Assembly (NCBI GenBank): GCA_946406115.1
Contig: OX291557.1
Location: forward strand, 19,624,501-19,688,500
Direction: 5' to 3'
Source: Apoda limacodes
Taxonomy: Eukaryota > Arthropoda > Insecta > Lepidoptera > Limacodidae
DNA: 64,000 bases
The notes beneath the pieces are model-generated. The model did not search any database. It worked only from the letters and a program-made list of their open reading frames with translations, and was not told where the DNA came from. Below are positions 20,701-29,781 of the stretch, piece by piece. Every line of letters starts with the position of its first letter. The stretch's first letter is position 1. The position numbers were made by a program, and so were the translations under genes.

Positions 20701-23253
20701 GCCTGCGCCGCACCCGCACCACGCCCGCGCCTTATGCCGCTTCTGTGTGTTTTGCGCTTGTGATGGACATACGCTGGGCCGCGCGCTGCTCTCAATAATA
20801 TATTAAATTATATATTTATATATATATTTTTAATTCTACGGAACCATACGAACGAACGAAATGCGTATACAACACGTAACTTGGCCGGCTTGTTTTTCAA
20901 AATTGTAGGCAGTTTTTGGATTCTTACGAAACACTAACTAAAGCCCGTTACACACGTAGCTTACCTTACCTATATAAAAAAATAAATCCATACAAAACTG
21001 AAATAGCTGCGGTGTGGTGAATCAAAATTTACTATAATGAAAATATCGTTGTATGACTTGCTATAGTTTATAAACTCGTAAATTACCTTTAAGTTCACAA
21101 CCTTGTCCATGTTTTCGTATAAATTTCTTACTTAAGTTCTATATGTATGCGAATAAATTTGGATAAATATTTTGTAGTATCACATTGTAATTAATAATCA
21201 TGTACGACAAAATAATACACCTATTATTTTACCTACAAGCTAAGTGACAACCCTTGCGTTAATAAGCCGTATCGCTCAAATACCTATACGACGGGGCGGC
21301 GGGCCTGGAAATCATAGGAAGATTTACTTACAACTGTACATTATTAATCTGTGATAGAACTGTGGAACTCACCGCAATACACAATTTTTAAAAGAAAAAA
21401 AAAAAACAAAAAGAATGATATGCTGTGCGAAGTAAGCAATCAATTTTAAAAAAATACCAAGAACTTTTATTTTAATTTATCACTATCAGCAACTGTAGAA
21501 GAACTATATTGGATGCAAACAGAATTTAACTTCATTTTTGATCTGCTAACTTCATACGCCTATAAATACGGCCAATGTGTAGTTGTGTATGTGACAGCTT
21601 GGCTCTTTTGATGCGCGTTGAAAACCGACAGCACGCGTGTTTGTTATGTATGTATGTTTTGTCAAGTATGCCATCTACACGTGGCACTTATTTGCCAAAT
21701 ACGCAAACACAAATAGACAAGCGAAGTGCCAGTATTAGATTTTTTAAAGATAAAATGTTTATTTCCTCCTTTTTAGTAATTAATTAAAAAATTATAGTTT
21801 TGAAGTCGGTTTAATTTTTTGAATTACTGTTTTGTTAAAATCAAAATCAAAATATTTGTTATAAACGGCCACTTTAAGCAAAAGTGATATCTACAACTCA
21901 CAGTTTTATCATAGAAACATAACAATACATTCTAAAAATAGCTTATAAGTGGTTACATATTTGTGTAGACGTACATTTTTGAAATCAGCTTTGCACGAAG
22001 AGGAAACTAAAAACATCAATTGGTGGCGCTAGTGGACGTTAGGAACCCTCTTAAATTCGGTTATCGGCGTAGATTTTCTACAGTAACTGTTCTTCTTGAT
22101 TATAACCTTTATTCCCCATGGTCCCTGCCGAAGGGACCATGGGGAATTTTTTTCCTTGTGTTCCCTTCCAGAAATACAATGCTGCAAAATTAATATAATA
22201 ATGAAGTCTGCTATAACAAGCTATAGTGCACCCACGTGGAATTTGCTTATAGTTATTTCTGTGGGAACTTTTTAAGGTTCCGGATAAAAGTAACCTATGT
22301 CCTTCTCCGTCTCTTCAACTATCCCTGTGCTAAATTCCAACTCAGTTGTATCCTACGTTGCAACGTGACAAACATACTCGCTTTCGCATTTATAATATTA
22401 GTATGGATTATATTGGTGTCCATCAGTAACGTAGTTATGGGTAGTTTTCTGATATGATATAACAATCTTATGGTAATAATACCGCCTGCAGATCCGAAGG
22501 CCGTGGGTACGATCCCCGCGCAAGACAAACATGTGAAATGGACACTTGTGCCTGTCTTGAGTCTGGTAGTTGTATGTATGTATTTATAAACAAAAAAAAA
22601 TTACCTATTTATATCTATTATCAGGTTTCTATAGAATAAGCTTTGCTTAGTTTGGGACCAGCAAGAGCTGTATGTCAGTTCAAAAAATATTTTCTCATTA
22701 TTTATTTATATAAAAAAATGTGTACAGTGTTATACATGTACATACCTATGTGTGCTATTTTGGCCCATATTGCTATATTCAAGGGCGGATCCAGAACAAA
22801 AGTTTAGGGGGGGGGGCGATCATAAGATCTGAAGGTATTTTTTGAACTTTGAATCTGCAAACGTAAGTTACCCAATCGACCCAGGTCGTGCAGTTTTTGA
22901 ATAAATAAATATACAAACCCAAGTAACCCCAAGTATTTTTTATATGTAATTTGTAAGTAATAAAAGTTATATATTAAAAAAAATGTTACAATTCATTTCT
23001 TCCTCGGCAGTCCTTAGGGGGGGCGATCGCCCCGATCGCCCCCCGCTGGATCCGCCCCTGGCTATATTCTATGACTTTCTTTTACAGCACTCCAGTTCCA
23101 AGCACTAGCGACCTGATACCAGTCGAGTGGCCTCGCTTCGACACAGATCAACAGCAATATCTGAAAATTGACAAAGAGCTGACAGTGGAGAGTAAATACC
23201 AGTCAAAAAAGATGCAAATTTTTGAAGAGATTTACGAACTGTTTGATCAATAG
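8616..23253 (+). CDS. Carboxylesterase EA, complete three-exon gene (join 8616-8744, 13212-14509, 23088-23253)
   Basis: Type-B carboxylesterase (COesterase family), 530 aa, predicted to hydrolyse carboxylic esters by a Ser-Glu-His triad. Seen in the joined frame: IPYAKPPVGELRFK at 30-43, GSEDCLYLN at 78-86, oxyanion-hole HGGGF at 107-111, nucleophile elbow GVSAG with Ser190, acidic residue Glu325 in DSEG, and His436 in SHGDD. Length is normal for the family. There is no N-terminal hydrophobic stretch (it starts MEKVSINQG), so a cytosolic enzyme is inferred, unlike its neighbour E0. Exon sizes are 129, 1298 and 166 nt with phases 0 and 2; donors are GTAAGT and acceptors TTCCAG and TTACAG. The substrate cannot be told from sequence. 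It resembles insect detoxification/alpha-esterase-type genes, which are often clustered; that subfamily label is inference. Confidence 0.92.
8990..9020 (-). repeat. Helitron-like 3' terminus fragment
   Basis: ACTAGCTGACCTGCG is the inverted form of the common Helitron-like end (…CAGCTAGT) seen in full at 33110-33627. Only the terminus is recognisable here, inside EA intron 1. Confidence 0.35.
9095..9255 (-). repeat. Dispersed repeat, one of an inverted pair in EA intron 1
   Basis: The reverse complement matches 11325-11465: AAAAAAGGTAC, CCAAGATGGCG, ATCGATGGGGACTTTTA, AATTCAAAACTCT. The two copies are inverted and about 2.1 kb apart. The class is unknown. Confidence 0.55.
9953..10305. repeat. 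Tandem duplication, two units of about 155 bp with a short gap
   Basis: 9953-10110 and 10147-10305 align through CTTATTCCTGCTCTCAT/CTTATCCCTGCTCTCAT, AGATCTCTAA, TTAGCAAGTGC, GCGATCTCAGTGTAT and GGAACAGCTTATAAA. Flanking sequence on the left (AAGTGCTGGATGAA at 9820) has a weaker relative at 10358. A minus-strand open frame of 97 codons crosses the left unit, but I recognise no protein. 10320-11320 has GC-richer patches and no assignable gene. Confidence 0.6.
11325..11465 (+). repeat. Dispersed repeat, second copy of the inverted pair in EA intron 1
   Basis: Inverse partner of 9095-9255. 11470-13200 is AT-rich intron. The only notable item there is a cluster of ATTCGG-containing imperfect inverted repeats at 11775-11870. 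Confidence 0.5.
13212..14509 (+). CDS. EA exon 2 (catalytic core)
   Basis: 1298 nt, after the acceptor TTCATTCCAG and ending at CGG/GTAAGT (phase 2). It encodes residues 44 to the first two bases of codon 476 and carries all three catalytic residues and the oxyanion loop. The true start of the exon is the splice acceptor, not a methionine: the frame is open upstream from 13275 to 13212 with NPNPPEKWEGERDAS, which fits the family. Confidence 0.93.
15235..15370 (-). repeat. Partial GGGTTCCGTA-type dispersed repeat in EA intron 2
   Basis: TTCCGTACCCAGCGG, then CTATTACTAAGCC and a CTGTCTGTC run, match the inverted form of the family described at 2902-3585. 14510-15230 and 15370-15600 show no other feature. 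Confidence 0.5.
15738..17249 (-). mobile_element. piggyBac-like element, internally deleted, flanked by TTAA
   Basis: The ends CCCTTTATAG and CGTAAAGGG are inverted and sit between TTAA at 15734-15737 and TTAA at 17250-17253, the piggyBac target. Subterminal palindromes GTTGCAGGGCTGCAAC and GTTGCAGAACTGCAAC also mirror each other. The transposase remnant reads on the minus strand. Confidence 0.82.
15955..16840 (-). pseudogene. piggyBac-like transposase remnant (N-terminus, fragment before the C-terminus, and Cys-rich tail; catalytic core deleted)
   Basis: From ATG at 16840 a 194-codon frame runs MRRYLHNFTSEDLHNILREW, then an acidic low-complexity region typical of piggyBac transposase N-termini. 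It then reads LSNRGIFALGTIRKNRISNC, the conserved block that in intact proteins lies hundreds of residues downstream, near the end of the catalytic domain. The central part bearing the catalytic aspartates is therefore missing. Further along the minus strand, in shifted frames, come RVAAAETLCKY and the Cys-rich tail HVPPKDVRLGQYGHW, RCKFPGCKG, stop, CEKCGIALCYNK. It cannot encode active transposase. Confidence 0.75.
17506..17655. repeat. Dispersed repeat, copy 2 (direct relative of 80-230)
   Basis: It shares AAAAAGTGTGCCGCTAAG and CAAATGTGTTACTGTTT with 80-230. Its left side also forms a hairpin: CTTAGCGACACACTTTTTG at 17454 pairs with CAAAAAGTGTGCCGCTAAG. Confidence 0.6.
18127..19130. mobile_element. 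1-kb foldback element with about 280-bp arms
   Basis: The left arm 18127-18405 (TCTGACTGATAAATAATTT…) and right arm 18850-19130 (…AAATTATTTATCAGTCAGA) are inverted copies alignable over their whole length, including AATATTGCTATTGCT, ACACATCTA(C/A)GATCCTT and TTTGATAATAATTCAT. Within each arm the phrase AGTTCTGGCCTCTACAATTTTT recurs at a rough 170-bp spacing. A transcript across EA intron 2 would fold into a long imperfect hairpin. Confidence 0.75.
18693..18838 (-). repeat. Compact copy of the repeat at 32581-33030, in the loop of the foldback
   Basis: Its reverse complement equals 32581-32621 joined directly to 32919-33030 (GGCGTGGCATTACGGTTTCC joined to TCTTACG…). It lacks the 297-bp middle of the 32.6-kb copy. 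It extends to GTGCACAACGCCGCTAAAG. Confidence 0.7.
20066..20757. mobile_element. GC-rich element with about 60-bp terminal inverted repeats
   Basis: The left end GCGCAAAACACACAGAAGCG, then GCATAAGGCG and GTGCGGGTACGGCGCAGG, is mirrored at the right end (CCTGCGCCGCACCCGCACC … GTGTTTTGCGC). No target duplication is clear. It contains another MITE (20335-20491). The ATG frame inside is not protein-like. Confidence 0.7.
20335..20491. mobile_element. Small MITE, GCGTTTTGTTKACCG type, copy 1 (nested)
   Basis: The ends GCGTTTTGTTTACCG and CCGGTGAATAGAACGC are near-inverted. The interior CATAATGT(G/A)(T/C)ATTATGCGCTTAATG and CATTAAACGCATT is shared with 38379-38503. It sits inside the 20066-20757 element. 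Confidence 0.6.
22111..22147. other. Perfect 16-bp stem hairpin
   Basis: ATTCCCCATGGTCCCT and AGGGACCATGGGGAAT are exact inverted copies separated by 5 nt. I cannot tie it to an element end. 20760-22100 otherwise has no recognisable gene. Confidence 0.6.
22470..22620 (+). mobile_element. tRNA-derived SINE fragment (tentative)
   Basis: GCCTGCAGATCCGAAGGCC is followed by GTGGGTACGATCCCCGCGC, which resembles a Pol III B box (GGTTCGANNCC-like), then a GTATGTATGTATTTATAAAC tail region and an A-run. This layout is common in lepidopteran SINEs. Box A is not clear. Confidence 0.45.
22780..23060. mobile_element. hAT-type MITE immediately before EA exon 3
   Basis: The termini CAAGGGCGGATCCAG and CTGGATCCGCCCCTG are inverted repeats. 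They are flanked by an exact 8-bp duplication GCTATATT (22772-22779 and 23061-23068). Length is 281 bp. The right duplication ends 19 bp before EA exon 3, so the element sits in the acceptor region of intron 2. Confidence 0.88.
23088..23253 (+). CDS. EA exon 3 (C-terminus)
   Basis: It starts after TTTCTTTTACAG, completing the Gly476 codon, and encodes TPVPSTSDLIPVEWPRF then QQYLKIDKELTVESKYQ to the TAG at 23251. The PxxWPxF and YLxI motifs are those at the end of type-B esterases. There is no ER-retention signal at the C-terminus. No AATAAA is seen close downstream. Confidence 0.9.
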
Positions 23254-23624
23254 GTTTATGTTTAACAAAACATGTTGTTGTGTTAATTCTTTGTCTTTAT
23301 ATAAGTACTAATATTTTCCCGCGACTTTGTCCGCGTGGACTTTTGAAACACAAGAAAGCTTTTAACTACAAAAATATTGGAATTCTCATACAAATTTTCA
23401 TCCCCTGTTTGTCACAAAATCTGTGAAACAATTCAATCTTAATTTTTAACCTAAAGGCCAAATACTCATTTGTATGCATTTAGCTTTAAAATTGGTGGAT
23501 TTACATAGAAACTTCAACATCCATTTTACCCCTTTAGGGGATGAATTTTGCAAAACCCTTCTTATTAACGTTTTCTACGTCAAGTAAGGATAATACAGAT
23601 TTGTTAATAATATAATGATTACTG

Positions 23625-24092
23625 TTGCAGAACCTTAGAGAAACACTAATTTTTACCCAAACAGTAAAAAACGGGACCCTTTTACTAAGACTCCGCTGTC
23701 CGTCCGTCCGTCTGTCTGTCACCAGGCTGTATCTCATGAACCGTGATAGTTAGACAATTGAAATTTTCACAGATGATGTATTTCTGTTGCCGCTATAATA
23801 ACAAATACTAAAAAACTGAATTAAATAAATATGGAAGAGCACTCCCATAAAACAAACGTGATTTTTTTTGCTCGTTTTTGCTCGATATTGATAACGGCAA
23901 CAGGTAGAAGCTTGAAATATTCACAGAATATTTAGTTATATACTCACTTTAAAAATAATAAATAATTTGAATAAAAACAAATATTTAAGGGGGGCTCCCA
24001 TACAACAAAAGTGTTTTTTCTGCTGTTTTTATAGATTAGTATCTACGGAATCCTTCGTGCGCGAGTCCGACTCGCACTTGGCTGGTTTTTAT
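23625..24092 (-). repeat. GGGTTCCGTA-type dispersed repeat (minus orientation)
   Basis: From CGGGACCCTTTTACTAAGAC with a CCGTCCGTCCGTCTGTC block to TCCTTCGTGCGCGAGTCCG, ACTCGCACTTGGC. This is the inverse of the family at 2902-3585. The 23260-23620 stretch holds a CCCGCGACTTTGTCCGCG repeat fragment. Confidence 0.65.
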
Positions 24093-24249
24093 ATTCTACT
24101 GATAACATAAAATATTTTATTATTAAATCATTTAAACATCAATATTGTTATCTACTTTTTTGTAGGTATATTGATCTGTCATAGCTGTTATAATTTTGGT
24201 TTTAGCCTTTACATATATAGAGATCGCTTTAAACAACTAATCTTTAATA

Positions 24250-24758
24250 CAGTAATACCCCGGACTTACGCGATAGGTGGGACCAAGCGCTAAGTCGAAT
24301 TCGCGTAAGTCGGGGTACAATTTTGCATATAAAGACATACAAAGTATGTTTAATTGGGATCGGAGACTAAATAAAACATTAATTAAGGAAATAAATGTGA
24401 AACTAATTGTAGATAATATGACAAATCTGAATCCGAATAAACACAATCTGAAGTTATTTTGATGTAGAAAGTTTCATAAAATCTAACAAAGTCGTCTGAC
24501 GAGTCAATAATTTATAATAATAATGTTAAGTTTACACTTCAAATATAATGTTTTTCTTTTCTTGTTTGAAGCAAAAGAGTCGGTTATACTTCGTTTGGAT
24601 GCCATAGTACTTAGTACATATCTTAGGTCATCGCACAACACACAAAATCCTTATTTTCTTGTACCTACGCGTCGATTCCGCGCTACACGTCTAAGCCTGA
24701 AAAATCGCGTAACTCCGAATTCGCATATGTCGAGGTAGTGTAAGTCGGGGTATTACTG
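24250..24758. mobile_element. Tigger/pogo-like non-autonomous element
   Basis: Terminal inverted repeats CAGTAATACCCCGGACTTAC and GTAAGTCGGGGTATTACTG are each flanked by TA. The 3-nt CAG start and TA target fit the pogo/Tigger branch of Tc1/mariner. The interior has only degraded frames. Confidence 0.7.
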
Positions 24759-24954
24759 TACTTGATTTTATTCTACTCTAATTTTAATTTAATACCTATG
24801 TATATTAACCAGAACTTATGTTTTGTGCACGCTTTTGAAGCGAATGAATTGCATTGTTGGTTACTAACGACAACACTCTTCGTTTTTGTTAGGTTTAGTT
24901 TCATTGATTAAGGCCCAATTTAAAAAAGGACCAAAACTTTAAAGTTGTGTTGTG

Positions 24955-25203
24955 TGATTTTTGCAAAACTTTAACCGTTTACGCAGCGCACGCAGTGGTA
25001 GCTCTCGAAAGGAAAAAAACTCCGATTTTGAAACATTCTTCGTTGGTACTCCGCTCCTATTGGTCGTAGCGTTATTATATACAGCCTAAAGCCTTCTTCG
25101 ATGAATGAGCTATCTAACACTGAAAGAATTTTTCAAATTGGACTAGGAGTTCCTGAGATTAGCGCGTTCAAACAATCTAACTCTTCAGCTTCATAATATT
25201 TTA
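24955..25203. repeat. Direct duplicate of the interior of the 25207-25583 Helitron
   Basis: AACTTTAACCGTTTAC.CAGCGCACG, GGAAAAAAACTCC, TTTTGAAACATTCTTC, GCTATCTAACACTGAAAGAA and GATTAGCGCGTTCAAACAA all recur at 25330-25560 in the same order and orientation. Confidence 0.65.
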
Positions 25204-25206
25204 TTA

Positions 25207-25583
25207 CTAGCTTTTGCCAGCGGCTTCGCCCGCTCTAAATTTGGTTATCGGCGTAAGGTTCTTACGGGAACTCTTTAATTATAGAAAAAAACTTATGTGA
25301 AAATATTTTATATACATCATACATGTTTTTTGCGAAACTTTAACCGTTTACACAGCGCACGGAGCGGAAGCTCTCAAAAGGAAAAAAACTCCAGATTTTG
25401 AAACATTCTTCAATGGTGCTCCGCTCCTATTGATCTTAGCGTAATGATATATAGCCCATAGCCTTCCTCGATAAATGGGCTATCTAACACTGAAAGAATC
25501 GGACCAATAGTTTCTAAGATTAGCGCGTTCAAACAAACAAACTCTTCAGCTTTATATATTAGTATATAGTATAGAAGTATAGA
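25207..25583 (-). mobile_element. Helitron-like element
   Basis: On the minus strand it begins TCTATACTTC and ends GGCAAAAGCTAG before T; the host A/T dinucleotide is at the edges. The end block GCGGGCGAAGCCGCTGGC is the usual lepidopteran Helitron-like terminus. There is no helicase coding capacity, so it is non-autonomous. Confidence 0.6.
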
Positions 25584-25664
25584 TTATTATTATTATTATT
25601 TTATTATTATCACAGATTATGTGTTATTGTGGATTTCTCAAGACTTTTAGATATAGGTGACTAA

Positions 25665-26117
25665 ACAAAAAAAACGGCCAAGTGCGAGTCGGACGAAGGG
25701 TTCCGTACCATATTTAAAAAAAAAGCAAAAAAAAACACGTTTGTTGTATGGGAAATTTATATAAAAATAAATTTAAATAAATATTTGTTTTATTTAAATT
25801 TATTTTTAAGGTGACTATATAACTAAATATTCTGTGAATATTTTAAGCGTCTACCTGTTGCCGTAACCGGTATCGAGCAAAAACGAGCAAAAAAATCACA
25901 TATGTTGTATGAGAGCCCCCTTAAATATTTATTTTTTTCTGTTATTTAGTATTTGTTGTTATAGCGGCAATAGAAATACATCTTCTGTGAAAATTTCAAC
26001 TGTCTAACTATAACGGTCCATGAGATACAGCCTAGTGACAGACGGACGGACGGACGGACAGCGAAGCCTTAGTAATAAGGTTCCTAATTACCTTTCAAGT
26101 ACGGAACCCTAAAAACT
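25665..26117 (+). repeat. GGGTTCCGTA-type dispersed repeat (plus orientation)
   Basis: Starts AACGGCCAAGTGCGAGTCGG with GAAGGGTTCCGTACC; ends GACGGACGGACGGACGGACA … AGTACGGAACCCTAAAAAC. Confidence 0.7.
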
Positions 26118-26451
26118 GTTTTTTTTGATGTTTTATTTTTGCATTTAATATTTGCTCCTAATTTTAAGTGAACAGTTAAAGTTAAGCCATAAAGTAAAAA
26201 GATAAATAAATTACAAATGGTCTAGTTTCATTAGGCGGTTATTAGGGTTTAGTATTTTGTGGTGCCACCGAACCCTTAAGTATGGAACTTTAAAAATGTT
26301 TCATACAAAATTCCAACCTTTTTTACTCACTTTGGAGATTTTTTTTTGCTTTTGGAATTTTGTAGATTCCTTTGTAAGCTAAGCCCGATCTCAAAAAAAA
26401 TACCTGTGTTAAAAAAACTGGTTGCCTGTAAAGTCGGTATACGGGCGAAAG

Positions 26452-26610
26452 TTTTACGTGACAATGATTTTATGTCTGTCTCTCTCGCTCTTAGGCGGGC
26501 GCGTGCCTCTCACTCGCTCTCATTGTGAGCGCATAACGTGAGCGGAGCGTAACGCAGTTTCTTGAAGTGTCACCCGGCAAACCAATTTATAAGACGTTGT
26601 CACGTCAAAA
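26452..26610. mobile_element. MITE with GTTGTCACGT-type TIRs, copy 2
   Basis: Reverse-complement counterpart of 258-438, ending GACGTTGTCACGTCAAAA. Confidence 0.65.
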
Positions 26611-26711
26611 TTGAAGTTTTCTAACGACAGACGCTTAGGCCGTCGCGTCGTGCCGTTGCGTGATGACTTTGTCAGTCAACCAGCTGATTTACCTAATATA
26701 GAATTATGTTT

Positions 26712-27129
26712 TTTTTTTTTTTTTTTTTTTTCTGAGCTGACTATGCAGTTGGCTGTTGCAGCCATTACTGCTTCACCGGACTTTTGGGGCGAGACTCTGA
26801 AGGAGCCTCAGCCCATATAGCGCCCAACGCTCAAGGGCTTCCCGCGGGGGAAGCCTCGGCTTGGGTTGTCGCTCTCGGGGGCGTCCCTTCGACCGGCGTG
26901 AGTCTCGAACCCGAAGGTGAGTCACCGCCAGGAGGGGAGTTCCCCGTTACGCGGGTGCGGTTGCGATTGAGTGGGGGCGAGAAGCGCCCCGGCACTCTTT
27001 GATACCTAGTGTATCCTTGTGGGCGCCGACGAACCCGGGGACGTCGGCGTCGTGTTTGGAGGGAGGCCCTATTCGGGGTCGACGTAGTAGAGACTAATCT
27101 CGCTATCCGGACAGCGAGATCGTCATCTG
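26712..27129 (-). mobile_element. LINE 3'-end (or SINE) insertion, poly(A)-tailed, with target duplication
   Basis: In minus orientation a GC-rich body of about 400 bp ends in …GGCTGCAACAGCCAACTGC, ATAGTCAGCTCAG and a poly(A) tract (poly(T) on the plus strand). It is flanked by the 13-bp repeat TAGAATTATGTTT at 26699-26711 and 27130-27142, as expected for target-primed reverse transcription. Related fragments: 29566-29774 (plus sense), 34487-34682 and 59822-60190 (minus sense). The last ~58 nt are shared with the 3' end of the jockey-type LINE at 57000-58830. Confidence 0.8.
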
Positions 27130-27273
27130 TAGAATTATGTTTGGTTACCTATTATACATATACATATATACCTGTCAGAGTTATGGGAGGGGATGAGCTC
27201 TCTACCAAAACAAGAGCATCTTGATGTGAAGACCATTTTGACACGTAAGTGGATATTTAGATAATACCACTCA

Positions 27274-28193
27274 GGGCGCGTTCATTCTGGGATTAAGAGT
27301 TTCCACGAATGATACTTTTCACACTTTTGATAACGCCAGTTTTGCCACCAACACCTACCGTTCGTGTAGCTTTGAAAAGTTACTAACAAAATTTTTGGTT
27401 ACAAAACTTGCAAAACGAACGGTTGACGTACACACACTACGATAAAACACACACACACTACCATAAACAATGAATAAGTATAGGCAGTTTGACAGATTAA
27501 CACAAAAACCCCACCTCCAGACATGGGTCTAGTTTCATTTTTCGGTGGCAAAAGTGACTAAAATAACAAAAATATCGTAAACGAACGCATGACAGTTTGT
27601 CATATAGGGCGTTCCTTTTGAGCGGCGTTAAAATTTAATAGTAAAACCTCATTTTAGCACCAACTACCCGTTCCGTTTGAGCGCATCTGATAATTTCAGC
27701 GGCGCTATCATTGTCCGAACGAAACGCGTTTCGCGTCATTTTTTGACAGTTCCGTGTGTATTTAAGTATTTTATTTTAATTTTTTTGATAATAACAAAGA
27801 TATATAGTTCATAATGCAAAAATAAACTTCTATCTAAAAAAAACGTTATAAATATTTTTCTCAAAGGATTCACTTTCACATTTGACAGCTGTCAAAAAGT
27901 AGCGCAAAAAACCCACCTCCCAACATGGGTTTTCGGTAGCAACATTTCGTAGCAAAACCGCTCAAAAGAAACGCTCAAGGTCAACATTAGATTTTGCTAC
28001 CAAAAGCTAATGAAACGCAAACCGCTAGAAATTCTGCTACTTAGTGTTAAAAAATCGCCAAATGGAACGCCCTGATAGATGATACTAAAATTTTGATATT
28101 TTTGATACCAATGCCACAGATTATACAATGCTAAACGAATGGATGACAAAAGTAATGAAAATAATGATTCTGCATCCTAGAACGAACGCGCCC
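27274..28193. mobile_element. Outer MITE-like element, GGGCGCGTTCATTC ends
   Basis: GGGCGCGTTCATTCTGGGA at the left is mirrored by TCCTAGAACGAACGCGCCC at the right. It contains a second element with different ends (27606-28073). No open frame of note. Confidence 0.65.
27606..28073. mobile_element. Inner MITE-like element, AGGGCGTTCC ends
   Basis: AGGGCGTTCCTTTTGAGCGG at the left is mirrored at the right (…CGCCAAATGGAACGCCCT). CCCACCTCC.ACATGGGT inside it (27908) also occurs outside it in the enclosing element (27509). 28200-29520 shows AT-rich sequence with no recognisable gene. Confidence 0.6.
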
Positions 28194-29565
28194 ATAGGTA
28201 TTACTTAGATTTTCTACGCCATACCTTCTTTTTGTATCGGTTAATCTTCAAAAGATATATACCTGGTCTCCTGGGGTAAGAAATCGGATTATATCACACA
28301 AAAGTGTACCAACTGATGATGCTTGAAAAGTGATTGATTACACCTATATGGGCAAGACCTTTTTGTTATCTACCTACTTAGTTTTATTTACATAAGAATA
28401 CTGCTATCAACGCAAATCGCTTATTAAATTGATACTCTTAACTTACAGGAATAGTCTATTGGGCTTTAAGCAACATTAACTACGAAGGAAACAGTATTTA
28501 CAGCACAGTGCACGCTAGAGCACAGTCGACACTTTGTTAGCCTGTGTAGTAGTAGGTAAAGATTTCTACGTAATGTGTACCTATACAAATCTCGCGAGTA
28601 TAATATTTAATAATAGCAAAAAACATATACTCTAATGAGATCTTGTAGTATACCAGCTGTTCGTGGTTATTGGTATTTTTATACAAAAATACTATCCAAA
28701 TTTCCAACGTTTCAAAAAATTCTTTCATACTATCATTGTTCTGACAATTTTAGGAACACGACAAAAAAACAACCAAATCAGACAAAACGTTCGGAAGTTA
28801 TGCGGCAATTTGATTCTCAAAAAAAAATTCTGACGTGGTGGTCAAGAATCAAAACTGCAGTCGCCATATTAAAATGGTGTGAACGTACAACGACACTAGC
28901 TACTAAACACCCAAGATCAGAAAAGTTTTTTACACTGTAGTACTTGTAGTCATAATGGTGTTGTTATAATAATTAGTAAATATATATTAGTGTTAGCAAA
29001 TTTAACTACACAGATTTTTATCAAGATGAGTATAATGATAAAAAGGTATTTATTAATGTAAGTAATAGGAAATATAACATCTTTCTCAGTGGGCACTTAT
29101 TTCTGTTTTTATTTTGTCAGTCCGATTAGACAAAATGTGTATATAACAATAAGTTACATTGTATACAATATTTGCTGGTTTGACTGTTTTTTGTATTTAT
29201 TATCTTATACAAGAAAACAAACTAATATACATAACAATAGTTTGTCTAATAAAGTTGGCCTATGCGTATCTATATACAGTTGTTGCCCGCGGTTTTTCCC
29301 GTGCTTATTTTTTTATTTATTTTTTTATTTTTTTATCTCAACCCGTGGGCGTTACACAAAATGTCGTTAAGGCAAGCGTAAACAAAAAAAAAAAAATTTC
29401 AAAAAAATAGCACCTATCTTGAGTCAGCCATTTTGGTGAGATCGTAAGACAAACGTACATGCGATATTGATTTTTTTTTCTATTATTTATATTACCTAAG
29501 CTTATCTATTTTAAGAGGGTAACTAGCGATTGGGAAATATTTTATTATTATTATTATTTATTTTT

Positions 29566-29774
29566 CTGCTTCTTCTGGGTTCGGGACTCACGCCGGTCGA
29601 AGGGACGCCCCCGAGAGCGACAACCCAAGCCGAGGCTTCCCCCGCGGGGAGCCCTTGAGCGTTGGGCGCTATATGGGCTGAGGCTCCTTCAGAGTCTCGC
29701 CCCAAAAGTCCGGTGAAGCAGTAATGGCTGCAACAGCCAACTGCATAGTCAGCTCAAAAAAAAAAAAAAAAAAA
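29566..29774 (+). mobile_element. LINE/SINE 3' end with poly(A), plus orientation
   Basis: Sense-strand copy of the GC-rich 3' block described at 26712-27129, ending GTCAGCTC followed by an A-run at 29757-29775. Immediately after the A-run the endonuclease frame of another LINE begins, so the two were joined by insertion or template switching. Confidence 0.75.
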
Positions 29775-29781
29775 ACAGTCC

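Noticed and set aside
22484..22530. Possible tRNA gene (B-box-like GGGTACGATCCC)
   Set aside because: No cloverleaf or proper A box; followed by a SINE-like tail, so reported only as a tentative SINE.
28635..28940. 101-codon plus-strand open frame
   Set aside because: Low-complexity translation with no recognisable motif, no neighbours or splice context; likely chance.
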